The notes: generated by a model from the sequence alone, not told the origin. DNA of 64,000 bases from Desulfurobacteriaceae bacterium (GCA_027063785.1 JAMORC010000015.1:88501-152500); one strand, 5' to 3'; shown: positions 15,806-25,260, counted from the first letter of the stretch. Made by a program: numbers and translations.

Positions 15806-17357
15806 AGCCCCAGCCTCCTCCTCCGGGAGTTTCTATCCTTAGCTTCTCTCCCGCCCTGAAAAGTCTCGTGAACTTTGGGGGAAGCACTCCTTTTTTCCCT
15901 CCCTTTTCTATCAACCAGTTCTTCCCGGCTTTTCCCGGCTCACCGCCGCAGAGGCCGTAAGGCCTGTAAAGCCGCCTTTCTGATATTACTGTCACTTCCG
16001 TGTCCGTCAGGAACAGGAATTCCCTGACTATTCCGTTTCCGCCCCTGAAGGCACCTTCTCCTCCCGACTCTTTCCTTATTGCGTATTCGGTAACCATTAC
16101 GGGGAACTGGAACTCGAGTGCTTCCACCGGGGTGTTGAGGGTATTTGTCATGTGGGTCTGGACACCGCTTTCGCCGTTGTAGCCGTTTGCGGCGCCGGCT
16201 CCTCCTCCGATGGTTTCGTAGTAGGCGAAACTCCTACCGCTTTCCGGGTCTGTGCCTCCGAAGCTCACGTTGTTCATTGTTCCCTGAGAAGCTGCCGGGA
16301 TTTTGTCGGGAACTGCCTTTGACAGTGCTCCCAGCAGTACATCCACGAGTCTCTGGCTTGTTTCAACGTTGCCGGCAGAAACCGCCGAGGGTGGTTCGGC
16401 ATCTACGACGCTTCCCTTTTTCGTTGCCACCTTTATCGGCCTTAAACAGCCTTCGTTCGTCGGCATTTCCGGAGGGGCAAGACACCTGAAGGCGTAGAGG
16501 GTCGCAGACAGGGCTATTGCCTTTACGGCATTTACGCTTCCGCTGACCTGCGGGTCGGAGGCTGTAAAGTCAACCTTTGCCTCATCTCCTTTTACCTCAA
16601 CCGTAACCCTGATTCTTATGCTCTTCCTTCCGGTGCCGTCATCGTCGAGGAAGTCGCCGTAGGTGTAAGTTCCGTCGGGAATTTCTTCAATCGTCCGCCT
16701 CATTATTCTTTCCGCGTAGTCAAGGAGGGCTTCTCCGTGGGCTTCCACCACTTCCGGCGAGTATTTCTCCATTAATTCCGCAAGTCTCTTTATTCCCACG
16801 TTGTTCGCCATTATTTGGGCTTTAAGGTCTCCCTTCCTCTCCTCCGGAATTCTTGAGTTTGATGAAAAGAGCTTCAGGAAGTTTTCTTCCACCTTTCCAC
16901 CTACAACGCACTTGACGGGAGGTATTACAAGCCCTTCCTGGAATATGGAGGTCGAAAGGGGCATGGAGCCGGCCGAGATCCCCCCTACATCTGCGTGGTG
17001 AGCTCTGTTGGCAACGTAGAAGAGAAGCTCTCCCTCAAAGTAGACGGGAGCGACGACAGTTAGGTCGGGCAGGTGAGTTCCCCCTGTGAAGGGATCGTTT
17101 ACGGCGGCCATTTCCCCTTCCTTCAGGTCAAGCTCCTTGATTACTGCTTTCACGGAAAGGGGCATGGAGCCGAGGTGAACGGGAATGTGGGCTGCCTGGG
17201 CTATCATCCTCCCGTGTCTGTCAAAAATGGCGCAGGAGAAGTCCCTCCTCTCCTTAATGTTCGGAGAGAAGGCCGTTCTCTGGAGGACGGCGCCCATTTC
17301 CTCGGCAACGGCCGAAAGGTAGTTCTTAAAAAGCTCTACGGAAATCGGATCAACCAA
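15774..17357 (-). CDS. hyuB: Hydantoinase B / 5-oxoprolinase beta-type subunit
   Basis: The 527-aa protein has the HyuB family features: an opening VDPISVELFKNYLSAVAEEMGAVLQRTAFSPNIKER-like block, HIPVHLGSMP, NDPFTGGTHLPD and NRAHHADVGG (His/Asp-rich putative active-site segment), and the C-terminal ETPGGGGWG. With HyuA it forms an ATP-dependent cyclic-amide hydrolase (N-methylhydantoinase or 5-oxoprolinase class). It starts at TTG 17357 with GAGG six bases upstream, overlapping the hyuA stop by 8 bases. Its 3' end overlaps the convergent RNA ligase gene by 32 bases. The substrate (5-oxoproline or a hydantoin) cannot be decided from sequence. Confidence 0.85.
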   Translation of the reverse strand: MVDPISVELFKNYLSAVAEEMGAVLQRTAFSPNIKERRDFSCAIFDRHGRMIAQAAHIPVHLGSMPLSVKAVIKELDLKEGEMAAVNDPFTGGTHLPDLTVVAPVYFEGELLFYVANRAHHADVGGISAGSMPLSTSIFQEGLVIPPVKCVVGGKVEENFLKLFSSNSRIPEERKGDLKAQIMANNVGIKRLAELMEKYSPEVVEAHGEALLDYAERIMRRTIEEIPDGTYTYGDFLDDDGTGRKSIRIRVTVEVKGDEAKVDFTASDPQVSGSVNAVKAIALSATLYAFRCLAPPEMPTNEGCLRPIKVATKKGSVVDAEPPSAVSAGNVETSQRLVDVLLGALSKAVPDKIPAASQGTMNNVSFGGTDPESGRSFAYYETIGGGAGAANGYNGESGVQTHMTNTLNTPVEALEFQFPVMVTEYAIRKESGGEGAFRGGNGIVREFLFLTDTEVTVISERRLYRPYGLCGGEPGKAGKNWLIEKGGKKGVLPPKFTRLFRAGEKLRIETPGGGGWGFKEQVKPHRA

Positions 17358-19320
17358 CGTTAACCTCTACTATCAGGTTTCCGTAAGGATCGACGGTAGC
17401 AGTCGATTCCGGCGGAATTACGGTTGTTGAGCTGTACTCTACGATAACGGCCGGTCCTTCGATTCTGTTTCCCGCAAGGAGCTTCTCCCTCCGGAAGAAG
17501 GGAGTTGTTAGCCACTCCCCTTCAAAGAGGACTTTCTCCTTTTTAAGGAATGCCCCTTCGGGGGGAGCTTCGGTTCCCTCTTTGACGGTCGGAAGCTCCG
17601 GTTTTTCCGTTTTCCCGACTGCCCTTACCCTCAGGCATACGACCTCTATCTCCCTGTCGTGGACGTAGCCGTAGCGTTGTCTGTGGAGCTTTTCGAAGCT
17701 CTTCCTAAGCTCCCGCGAGTAGGGGACTGTAATTTCAAAGGACTGTCCCTTATACCTTACATCTGCGAAGCTTTCAAGTATTACCTCTTCCGGACTAAAA
17801 CCTTCCTCCTCCATTTCCCTGACGGCCTTTTCCTTGAGTTCCTCCAGCACTTCCTCCAGCTTCTCGCTTGACGCCTTTGCTTCCTCAAGCATTACGGACA
17901 GGGAGTAGTCCTTTATAACGTCCGCGAGCACCATGCCGAGGGCCGAGAAGGTTCCGGGGTTTGCCGGAATGATGACCCTGGGTATCTTCAGTGATTTTGC
18001 CAGGAAGGCTGCGTGAAGTCCCCCCGCTCCTCCGTAGGTGAAGAGAACAAAGTCCTTCGGATCGTAACCCCTTTCGACGGATATAACCTTTATAGCCCTT
18101 TCCATTTTGGCGTTGGCAACCTTCAAAATCCCTTCGGCAAGTTCCGGCGGAGTTATGCCGAGTTTTTTTGATGTTTCTTCAAAGAACGGTATTATCCTGT
18201 TGTAATCCAGTTTCATTTCCCCGCCCAGGAAGCAGTCGGGGTCGAGCCTCCGGGCAAAGAGGTTGGCGTCCGTTACTGTTATCTCTTCTCCTTTCCCGTA
18301 ACATATCGGTCCCGGGTCTGCACCTGCGCTTTCTGGACCTACCGTCAGCGCACCTCCGGCATCCACCTTTGCTATTGATCCGCCCCCTGCGCCTACCGTA
18401 TGTATGTCGATTACGGGCACCTTAACGGGGATTCCCCCTAACTTTGCCTCTGTGGTTACGGTTGGAGTTCCGTCTATCAGCGAAACGTCTGTCGATGTTC
18501 CTCCCATATCGAAGGTTATCAGCTTCGTGTAGCCGCTGCACCTGCCGATGCTCCAGGCTCCCACTACACCGCCTGCCGGTCCGGATAGGACTGTCCTGAC
18601 CGGTTCTGCCTTGACCTTCTCGGAAGAGATTATCCCGCCGTTTGACTGCATCACCCTCAGCGTGTCGCCCTCTTTGAGGTTTTCCTCAAGGTAAGATATG
18701 TAGCTCTTCATCTTCGGCAGGACGTAGGCGTTTACCACCGTTGTGGAAGCCCTCTCAAATTCCCTGAACTCCGGCACGATTTCGTGGGATGCGGATACCG
18801 GAATTCCCGACTTTTCGATTATCCTCTTTACCTTTTCCTCGTGTTCGGGATTGAGGAAGGAGAACAGGAAGGAAACCGCAGCCGATTCGAATCCTTCTTT
18901 TTTCAGCTTTTCGGCAAGGGCGATTACCTCTTCCTCGCTGAGGTCTAATACCACTTCACCTTTGGAGTTTATCCTGCAGTTAAGTCCGAAGCACGCCTTT
19001 TCAGCTATCAGGGGTTTGGGCTTTGTAGGTTTGAAGGTGTAAAGCTCCTCCCTGTTCTGTCTTCCTATTAACAGTAAATCCTCAAATCCCCTGTTTGTAA
19101 TAAAGGCCGTCTTTGCCCCCTTCCTTTCCAGAACTGCATTTGTGGCAACGGTTGTTCCGTGGATTACTCTCCTGCACCTGCCTCCGACTGCATTCAGTCC
19201 CTTTACTACCGCCTCTGCGGGATTTTCGGGAGTTGATAGGACTTTGAAAATTTTTACTTTGCCTTCGGCAAGAACTACAAAGTCTGTGAAGGTGCCGCCG
19301 GTATCAACGCCTATCAGCAT
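17350..19320 (-). CDS. hyuA: Hydantoinase A / 5-oxoprolinase alpha-type subunit
   Basis: The 656-aa ATP-binding partner of HyuB belongs to the ASKHA (actin/sugar kinase) fold. It opens with the phosphate-binding IGVDTGGTFTDFVV. GTTVATNAVLERKGA follows near residue 60, then TFDMGGTSTDVSLI (second phosphate loop, near 270), VGAGGGSIA and the adenosine-site FTYGGAGGLHA near 430. Start ATG 19320 has CAGGAGAC upstream. It is the first gene of the two-gene operon and is divergent from hemB across a 102-bp intergenic region. Family members couple ATP hydrolysis to opening of a five-membered cyclic amide. Confidence 0.85.
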   Translation of the reverse strand: MLIGVDTGGTFTDFVVLAEGKVKIFKVLSTPENPAEAVVKGLNAVGGRCRRVIHGTTVATNAVLERKGAKTAFITNRGFEDLLLIGRQNREELYTFKPTKPKPLIAEKACFGLNCRINSKGEVVLDLSEEEVIALAEKLKKEGFESAAVSFLFSFLNPEHEEKVKRIIEKSGIPVSASHEIVPEFREFERASTTVVNAYVLPKMKSYISYLEENLKEGDTLRVMQSNGGIISSEKVKAEPVRTVLSGPAGGVVGAWSIGRCSGYTKLITFDMGGTSTDVSLIDGTPTVTTEAKLGGIPVKVPVIDIHTVGAGGGSIAKVDAGGALTVGPESAGADPGPICYGKGEEITVTDANLFARRLDPDCFLGGEMKLDYNRIIPFFEETSKKLGITPPELAEGILKVANAKMERAIKVISVERGYDPKDFVLFTYGGAGGLHAAFLAKSLKIPRVIIPANPGTFSALGMVLADVIKDYSLSVMLEEAKASSEKLEEVLEELKEKAVREMEEEGFSPEEVILESFADVRYKGQSFEITVPYSRELRKSFEKLHRQRYGYVHDREIEVVCLRVRAVGKTEKPELPTVKEGTEAPPEGAFLKKEKVLFEGEWLTTPFFRREKLLAGNRIEGPAVIVEYSSTTVIPPESTATVDPYGNLIVEVNVG

Positions 19321-19384
19321 TTTAGTCTCCTGTTGAATGGTTTACCTGAACGGTATCGCTTTTCCTGAAGTCTTTTGAAACATC

Positions 19385-19390
19385 TATAAT
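19385..19390 (+). promoter_or_regulatory. Probable -10 element for hemB
   Basis: A perfect TATAAT lies 33 bases before the hemB ATG in the divergent hyuA/hemB spacer. The sequence at 35-like distance (TTCCTG) is poor, so the element may rely on an activator or be one of several overlapping TA-rich boxes. GGAGG at about 19412-19416 is the ribosome-binding site. Confidence 0.45.
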
Positions 19391-19422
19391 AATAGAGCTT
19401 AAAAAACCTCTGGAGGTATTCG

Positions 19423-20418
19423 ATGTTAACCGGCAGGTTTCCGCAGTTGAGGCTGAGGCGTTTGAGGAAGAACGAGAACATAAGAAGGATGGTAAGGGAG
19501 ACCGTGCTCACTCCCGACGACTTTATATACCCCGTTTTTGTAGTTGATGGAGAGAACGTTAAGGAAGAGATACCTTCAATGCCGGGGCAGTTCAGGTACT
19601 CCGTGGACAGGCTGCCCGAAATCGGGGAGAAGGTGTTAAACCACGGCATTCCAGCCGTTATACTCTTCGGCATACCTTCGCACAAGGATGAACTCGGAAG
19701 CGACTCTTACTCCGAAGAGGGGATAATTCAGAGGGCTTTAAGGAAGCTGAAGTCCGAGCTGCCGGAGCTTTACCTGATAACCGATGTCTGCTTCTGCGAG
19801 TACACCTCCCACGGCCACTGCGGTTACCTTGAGTGCCACGGAGAGGTGTGCGATGTTGACAACGACAGGACGCTCGAGCTTCTGAAGAAGCAGGTGGTCT
19901 CCCACGCCCAGGCGGGAGCCGATATGGTGGCGCCTTCGGGCATGATGGACGGGATGATTAAAGCGATAAGGGAAGCCCTCGACTCTGCCGGCTTCACTGA
20001 TATTCCCATAATGTCCTACGCCGCCAAGTATGCTTCTGCTTACTACGGGCCTTTCAGGGATGCGGCCGAATCTACGCCGGCCTTCGGCGACAGGCGTTCA
20101 TACCAGATGGATCCGGCGAACGGGGATGAAGCTCTGAGGGAAGTAGCCCTTGATATTCAGGAAGGGGCAGACATTGTTATGGTTAAACCTGCTCTTGCCT
20201 ACCTGGACATAGTCAGGAGGGTGAAGGAGACCTTTAAGTATCCTACCGCCGCTTACAACGTTAGCGGGGAGTATTCTATGGTAAAGGCCGCGGCCCAGAA
20301 GAGGTGGATAGATGAAAGGAAGGTGGTTCTTGAGACGCTGACATCGATGAAGAGGGCCGGGGCTGACCTAATCCTTACCTACCACGCGCTGGATGCTGCC
20401 GGCTGGCTTAAAGGTTAA
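19423..20418 (+). CDS. hemB: Porphobilinogen synthase (delta-aminolevulinic acid dehydratase)
   Basis: HemB condenses two 5-aminolevulinate molecules to porphobilinogen in haem, sirohaem and cobamide synthesis. The 331-aa protein has the zinc-binding Cys cluster in [14 protein letters not shown], the first Schiff-base lysine in [17 protein letters not shown] and the catalytic lysine in [23 protein letters not shown] is also present. The cysteine-rich site indicates a Zn-dependent form. The start has GGAGGT seven bases upstream, and a 16-base perfect hairpin follows the stop. Haem supply fits the multiheme cytochrome elsewhere in the window, though they are not linked. Confidence 0.96.
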   Translation: MLTGRFPQLRLRRLRKNENIRRMVRETVLTPDDFIYPVFVVDGENVKEEIPSMPGQFRYSVDRLPEIGEKVLNHGIPAVILFGIPSHKDELGSDSYSEEGIIQRALRKLKSELPELYLITDVCFCEYTSHGHCGYLECHGEVCDVDNDRTLELLKKQVVSHAQAGADMVAPSGMMDGMIKAIREALDSAGFTDIPIMSYAAKYASAYYGPFRDAAESTPAFGDRRSYQMDPANGDEALREVALDIQEGADIVMVKPALAYLDIVRRVKETFKYPTAAYNVSGEYSMVKAAAQKRWIDERKVVLETLTSMKRAGADLILTYHALDAAGWLKG

Positions 20419-20420
20419 CC

Positions 20421-20436
20421 GAGGCCGGAAGGCCTC
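20421..20436. terminator. Bidirectional hairpin between hemB and the convergent membrane gene
   Basis: GAGGCC and GGCCTC form a perfect 6-bp GC-rich stem around a GGAA tetraloop, in the 22-bp gap between two convergent stop codons. A short TTCCTT follows on the plus strand. It probably terminates both transcripts. Confidence 0.65.
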
Positions 20437-20440
20437 TTCC

Positions 20441-20788
20441 TTACCACCACTCTTCCTCTTTCGCCTCAAGGACGGTTTCGACCAGCAGTATGATGACGGA
20501 AAAGATGTTTGCAATCAGCGCTCCCCATGCCAGGGCTATCACCAGGGATGTGCGCGCTCCCATCTCGTAGAAGATCAGGGCCGGAATGAGGTGGAGGTCT
20601 GCGGCAAGGCTCGTTGCCAGCATTTCTGCACTCAGCGTTTTCTTGCTTCCGAGCTTGAGTAAAGTGGCAATGAGGTTGAAGGTAACCGATGCGATAAGCT
20701 CGTAAGGATCGCCGTCGTAGACAAATCCTGCCGTGGTGGTAAGGGACATCATTACGAAGAATGCGGTTCCGACTTTACTCCAGTCCAT
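20441..20788 (-). CDS. Small membrane protein, probable K+ channel partner (DUF6394-like)
   Basis: The 115-aa protein has hydrophobic segments at about residues 8-25, 28-45, 58-75 and 82-105, and ends with the acidic tail EAKEEEWW. The sequence LLKLGSKKTLSAEMLATSLAADLHLIPA resembles, from memory, the DUF6394 family that accompanies ion channels in some Campylobacterota and Aquificota. The start overlaps the end of the potassium channel gene by 14 bases, so they are co-translated. Its function is unknown; an accessory role for the channel is inferred only from position. Confidence 0.6.
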   Translation of the reverse strand: MDWSKVGTAFFVMMSLTTTAGFVYDGDPYELIASVTFNLIATLLKLGSKKTLSAEMLATSLAADLHLIPALIFYEMGARTSLVIALAWGALIANIFSVIILLVETVLEAKEEEWW

Positions 20789-21926
20789 TGAGCCTCTCCT
20801 TGAGTTTCTTTCTCAGCATTGTGCTTCTTGAGGTTATTTTTCCTTTAAAGAGGGCCTTTACGGCTTCCTCTATCTTTTTCCTCGGAGCGACGATTACCAT
20901 TATGTCGAGGGGTTCAATTTTCACGTCTCCGCCGGGAGTGAAGATAACGGTTCCGTTGCTCTTCTTTATCGCAATTACTGTTATTCCGAATCTCTTTCTG
21001 AGGTCAAGTTCCTTCAGGGTTTTGCCGATAATCGGTGAGTCGGGCTGTACGACAAGTTCCTCTATGTCTATAAAGGTGTGTTCACCGAAGAGGATTTCCT
21101 CAAGGAGCGATTTCTCACCGAAAATCGGCGGTTTCCTTGCGAGTATGGCCACCCTTTTGGAGATTATCGACGGAATGGTCTCGACGTAGTCGGCCCCCAC
21201 AAGCTTTAACTTCTCCTTGAACTCCTCCTTCTTTGCGAGGGCCAGTATGAAAAAGGGATAAATGCTGTTTTTCGTTACGGCGTTCTTTACGGTCAGGACT
21301 ATTGCAAGGTTTCTGTAATCGTCAAGCGTTGCAACCACTGCTCCGACTGCCGCCTCCAGGTTTGCAAGGTAGAGGGTGTTTTCCTCTGTAGGCTCCAGGT
21401 TGAGGTAGTACCTGATGTCGTGTTCTTTTGCGAACTCTTCAAGCTCTTCTGACGGGTCAATGAGGACTACCGGAATTCTGTAGTGCTTTAACTCTTTTAT
21501 CAGATGGATTACGTAATCGTTAAGGCCGAAGATGATGTAGTGGCCTTTAAGAGCAGAGATGTCCGAAACCATTTTCCTGAACCTCAAGATTTTCTTTACT
21601 TCTCCCGAAGTTACGATGTTTATGAGAACGGCTATGGAGTAGCCCATTACAGCCCCGACTCCGACCGTCATGACGGCAAGGTTGAATATCCTGTCCTTTG
21701 CCGTCATATCCCACATTTCGCCGTAGCCTATCGTCGTTACCGTCAGAATTGTCATGTAGAAGGCTTTGAGGAGGTCGACTTTGGAGAGGATCATGTAGCC
21801 GACGGTTGAGGCCATTATTGTGATGAGGGCAATAATCAGGGGTGCCCTGAACTTCATGAGGATTTCGAGAATCCTCTCCTGACCGTATCTGGGCGGTATT
21901 TTCCCCTCTGGAAGCTTTCTTCCCAC
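20775..21926 (-). CDS. Two-helix potassium channel with RCK (TrkA-N/TrkA-C) domains
   Basis: The 383-aa protein has two transmembrane helices (about 28-48 and 78-105) around a pore loop with the K+ selectivity filter TTIGYGE (64-70). The cytoplasmic RCK domain starts near GHYIIFGLNDYVIHLI, a Rossmann variant with a Gly pattern that may bind ligand. A TrkA-C domain follows (about 290-370; SPIIGKTLKELDLRKRFGITVIAI). The architecture is MthK/Kch-like: the channel assembles as a tetramer and ligand or nucleotide binding gates K+ flow. The start is GTG with GAGG upstream. It lies three bases after the aminotransferase stop. Confidence 0.88.
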   Translation of the reverse strand: MGRKLPEGKIPPRYGQERILEILMKFRAPLIIALITIMASTVGYMILSKVDLLKAFYMTILTVTTIGYGEMWDMTAKDRIFNLAVMTVGVGAVMGYSIAVLINIVTSGEVKKILRFRKMVSDISALKGHYIIFGLNDYVIHLIKELKHYRIPVVLIDPSEELEEFAKEHDIRYYLNLEPTEENTLYLANLEAAVGAVVATLDDYRNLAIVLTVKNAVTKNSIYPFFILALAKKEEFKEKLKLVGADYVETIPSIISKRVAILARKPPIFGEKSLLEEILFGEHTFIDIEELVVQPDSPIIGKTLKELDLRKRFGITVIAIKKSNGTVIFTPGGDVKIEPLDIMVIVAPRKKIEEAVKALFKGKITSRSTMLRKKLKERLNGLE

Positions 21927-21929
21927 TCC

Positions 21930-23039
21930 CTACCTCAAGAGCTTGCAGAGCCTTTCCAGGCCTTCTTCTATGTTCTTCAGCGAGGTACAGTAGGAGAACC
22001 TTACGAACCTGTCGGTTCCATTATATCCGAAGTCCCTTCCCGGGGTTACCGCCACGCCGGTCTCCTCAAGGAGCCTGAAGGAAAACTCAAAGCTGTCCTC
22101 TGTAAAGCCGGAAACGTCGGCGTAAATGTAGAAAGCCCCTTCCGGTTCTACGGGCACTTTGAATCCTATTTCCTTCAGACCTTTGAGCATGAAGTCCCTT
22201 CTTTTCCTGAAGATCTCGACGTTTGCCGCAAGCTCTTCGAGAACGTCTTCCTCAAAGCAGGCAAGGGCTGCGTGCTGGGAAGCTGTCGAGGCTGATATTA
22301 CGGTGTTCTGGAGGATGGCGGTTATGTGGGGGACAAGCTCTTCGGGTACTATTAGGAATCCCAGCCTCCACCCCGTCATCAGGAAGAACTTTGAGAAACT
22401 GCCCGCGACGGCGGCGTTGTCGGTTACTTCGAGGGCCGAGGCAGCCCTTCCCCTGTAGGTTAAGCCGTGATATACCTCGTCAGAGATCAGGAAAGCCTTT
22501 TCAGAAAGCCGTCTAAGTTCCTCTTTTCTGTAGACGGTGCCTGTCGGGTTTGAAGGGGAATTGACGATTAGGGCTTCTGTTTTTACACTTTCGGGTCTTA
22601 GTTTAAAGGACTCTTCGGGAGAAACGGGTATCCTTTCTCCCGGCAAGTTGAGAAATGAGAGCATGTTCTTGTAGCAGGGGTAACCCGGGTCGGGGTAGGA
22701 TATAGTTCCGATTAACTCTGAAACAACTTTTAGGAGTGCCAGTAGTCCGGGGGAACTGCCCGGGGTGATGATGACCTGCTGAGGCTTTACCGACACGCCG
22801 TAGGTTTTCCCGTAGTACTCTGCTATCTTTTCCCTCAAGGGGTAAATCCCTGCGCTTTCTGTGTATCTGAGTTCTATATTCCCGATGACCTTTCTTGCAG
22901 CTTCCTTTACCTTTTCCGGAACGGGCAGGTCAGGTTCACCTATTTCAAAGTGGATTACTTTCCTCCCCTTCTTTTCAATCTCCCTTGCCCTTTCCAGAAC
23001 TTTCATCACGTAGAAGGGCTTTACCGGCAACTTCTCCAT
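21930..23039 (-). CDS. PLP-dependent class I/II aminotransferase
   Basis: The 369-aa fold-type I aminotransferase has GEPDLPVPE near the N-terminus, the cofactor-binding SYPDPGYPCY, NSPSNPTG, the Asp/Tyr pair in ISDEVYHGL and the PLP-lysine 217 in SFSKFFLMTGWRLG, followed by a C-terminal Arg in VRFSY. It is close to aspartate/aromatic/LL-DAP-type enzymes, but the substrate is not decidable. The start lies inside the 3' end of mtaB (65-base overlap). Alternative starts are absent near the conserved N-terminal VKPFYVMKV segment, so I keep it. Confidence 0.85.
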   Translation of the reverse strand: MEKLPVKPFYVMKVLERAREIEKKGRKVIHFEIGEPDLPVPEKVKEAARKVIGNIELRYTESAGIYPLREKIAEYYGKTYGVSVKPQQVIITPGSSPGLLALLKVVSELIGTISYPDPGYPCYKNMLSFLNLPGERIPVSPEESFKLRPESVKTEALIVNSPSNPTGTVYRKEELRRLSEKAFLISDEVYHGLTYRGRAASALEVTDNAAVAGSFSKFFLMTGWRLGFLIVPEELVPHITAILQNTVISASTASQHAALACFEEDVLEELAANVEIFRKRRDFMLKGLKEIGFKVPVEPEGAFYIYADVSGFTEDSFEFSFRLLEETGVAVTPGRDFGYNGTDRFVRFSYCTSLKNIEEGLERLCKLLR

Positions 23040-24327
23040 AGTTTTCCTCCCTCTTCCTTCCTGCCTCCTTAAGGATAACCTTTACGACCTCTCCGGGCGG
23101 CAGTTTTTCATTGACTATGCACCTTATGTAGTTGCCGCTCAGCGTTACACTCCTGCCGTCCCCAAGGTTGGAGAGGACTAAAGATTCCAGCTCCTTACCG
23201 ATAAACCTTTTCCTGTAGGCAAGGCTCTTCTCCTCTCCGAGCTTCCTAAGGATTGCCGCTCTTTCCTTTTTCTCCTGCGGAGATACGCTGTCTTTCATTT
23301 TTGCCGCTGCCGTTCCCCTTCTCGGGGAGTAGGGAAAGACGTGAAGGTATCCGAAGGGAAGTTCTTCTATGAACGCTTTGGTTTCTTTAAACTCTTCCTT
23401 CCCTTCTCCCGGGAAGCCGACCATGACGTCGGTTCCTATGCACATATCCCTCTTTGAAAGGATTTTCTCTATTACTTTCCTGTAGTCCTCTGGGGTATAG
23501 CGCCTGTTCATTGCTTCAAGTATCCGCCTGCTGCCGCTCTGGAGGGGGATGTGGAGGTGGGGGGCTACTTTTTCGCATTCTGTAACGACACTTATAAGCT
23601 CTTCCGAGAACTCCATCGGTTCTATTGAGCTTAACCTTAGCCTGTAAAGTCCCGGAATTTTGACAATCTCTTCTACAAGCCTTGCAAGGTTCCAGTTCCC
23701 TTCAAGGTCGATTCCGTAGGAGCCCAGGTGCGTTCCCGTAAGGACTATTTCCTTGTATCCCTGTTCAACCAGTTCCCTTACCTGGGATATAACCTCCCGG
23801 GGGGTTTCGCTGACCATTGCCCCCCTTGCCTTGGGAATTATGCAATAGGAGCAGAAGAGTTGACACCCCTGCTGAACTTTTAAAAACGCCCTGGTCCTGC
23901 CCTCGAAGCTTCTGATGCTCAGAGGGAGGAATTTTCTGTCGCTCCAGACGCCCTTGACGGTTACTTTGGGAAGTTTCCCCGAAAGCCTTTTTTCGACAAG
24001 CTCAACCATTTTGAACTTCTCAAGGTTTCCCGTTATGAAGTCTACTTCGGGAAGTTTTTCCAGCTCTTCGGGGTAAACTTCGGAGTAGCATCCGGTGGCA
24101 ACTACCAGGGCTTCCGGGTTTCTCTGTTTTGCTTTCCTGAGGGCTTTCCTGCTCTTGGCATCTGCCGTAGAGGTAACGGTGCAGGTGTTAACGATGTAAA
24201 TGTCCGCCTTTTCCTCAAAGGGGACAACTTCGTATCCCTTTTCTCTGAACCGCTCTTCCATGTAGGCCGTTTCGTGGAAGTTCATCTTACAGCCAAGGGT
24301 ATAGAAAGCTACTTTTTTCCTTTTCAC
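22975..24327 (-). CDS. mtaB: tRNA t6A37 methylthiotransferase (MtaB)
   Basis: MtaB converts t6A to ms2t6A at tRNA position 37 using two [4Fe-4S] clusters and SAM. The 450-aa protein shows the UPF0004 N-terminal domain with cysteines in TLGCKMN, NTCTVT and GCYSEVYPEEL (the last form favours MtaB over MiaB). The radical-SAM domain has CSYCIIPKARG (CxxxCxxC read as CQLFCSYC), and a C-terminal TRAM-like region follows (about 380-440). It starts at GTG 24327 with AGGGAA upstream. It is the first gene of a run continuing into the aminotransferase and K+ channel genes. Confidence 0.88.
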   Translation of the reverse strand: MKRKKVAFYTLGCKMNFHETAYMEERFREKGYEVVPFEEKADIYIVNTCTVTSTADAKSRKALRKAKQRNPEALVVATGCYSEVYPEELEKLPEVDFITGNLEKFKMVELVEKRLSGKLPKVTVKGVWSDRKFLPLSIRSFEGRTRAFLKVQQGCQLFCSYCIIPKARGAMVSETPREVISQVRELVEQGYKEIVLTGTHLGSYGIDLEGNWNLARLVEEIVKIPGLYRLRLSSIEPMEFSEELISVVTECEKVAPHLHIPLQSGSRRILEAMNRRYTPEDYRKVIEKILSKRDMCIGTDVMVGFPGEGKEEFKETKAFIEELPFGYLHVFPYSPRRGTAAAKMKDSVSPQEKKERAAILRKLGEEKSLAYRKRFIGKELESLVLSNLGDGRSVTLSGNYIRCIVNEKLPPGEVVKVILKEAGRKREENYGEVAGKALLRDESSGKGKGD

Positions 24328-24375
24328 TTCCCTGCCTTATCGAAAATGGTTTTCATTACTAATATAGGCTCCTGC

Positions 24376-25260
24376 TTACGGAATAACGTGCAGGAGGCAC
24401 TTAAGCTTTTCTATCCCCACAGGTTCCTCTTCCTGAGGAGGTACTTGGATAACGGCTTTATCCGGGAAGAGGGAGTTGAGGGGGGACGGATCGGAGAACC
24501 TGTTGGCAATTAGCAGCTTGACTGGGATTCCCAGCGACTCCAGTTCCTCCACCGTCTTTTTCCCTACTTCAATCGGGAGGACTTGGGGGTTAAATACCAC
24601 GCCGAACAGCGTGTCCTTTCCCGTGAGAAGTTCTCTGAGGGAGGAGTACTGCTTTTTCCTCCTGGTCAACGCCCGGTAAACGGGATCTTCGGAGAGTATT
24701 TCTTCAAGGCTTTTCTTCTCTTTCAGTTGAGAAAGCCTTTGGTAGCGGAGAGCTTCCCTCCTCATGGATAGGAGCCTGTCAAGCCAGTTTATCAGCAGTT
24801 CCGGAAGTGCCACGAGCCGTAGAGTATAACCTGACGGAGCTGTATCGAAGACGACCTTTTTAAATTCCTTTGAAAGACTTTCCTTTACTTTAAATAGGAC
24901 GTCTATCATTGCAAGTTCAAAGGCACCGGGGGAGTAGTAGGCAAGCTCTATCTGCTCCTCGATTTCCGAAAGGAGAAGGGGACTTACAACCTTTTTAGCT
25001 TCTTCCTTGACCTTTCTGAGGTAGTTCTTCATTTCTCCTTCAATGTCAACTTCGAGGGCGTAAAGGTTTTCGGTTACTTTTGTCGGTTTTTCTCCGATTT
25101 TCTTCCCGAGGATGTAGGAAAGGGAGTGTGCCGGGTCGAGCGAAACAACCAGAGTTTTGAACTTTTCCGATAATTTCAGGGCTAATAGCGTTGAGAAAGT
25201 TGTTTTGCCTGCTCCCCCCTTTCCGGAGAAGAAGAAAAACCTGTACCTGTAAATCTCCAT
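24376..25260 (-). CDS. ArsA/Get3-type P-loop ATPase
   Basis: The 294-aa single-domain ATPase starts MEIYRYRFFFFSGKGGAGKTT, with the deviant Walker A (KGGAGKT) of the ArsA/Get3/MinD class. It continues with VSLDPAHSLSYILG (Switch I-like A-loop) and FDTAPSGYTLRLVALP (Switch II), both ArsA/Get3 signatures. The typical Cys metal site of arsenite pumps is not evident, and no arsB or arsR is nearby, so an arsenic role is unsupported; tail-anchored or iron-sulfur delivery roles are possible. ATG 25260 overlaps the TGA of the small upstream gene. A longer in-frame start would place unrelated residues before the P-loop. Confidence 0.8.
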   Translation of the reverse strand: MEIYRYRFFFFSGKGGAGKTTFSTLLALKLSEKFKTLVVSLDPAHSLSYILGKKIGEKPTKVTENLYALEVDIEGEMKNYLRKVKEEAKKVVSPLLLSEIEEQIELAYYSPGAFELAMIDVLFKVKESLSKEFKKVVFDTAPSGYTLRLVALPELLINWLDRLLSMRREALRYQRLSQLKEKKSLEEILSEDPVYRALTRRKKQYSSLRELLTGKDTLFGVVFNPQVLPIEVGKKTVEELESLGIPVKLLIANRFSDPSPLNSLFPDKAVIQVPPQEEEPVGIEKLKCLLHVIP

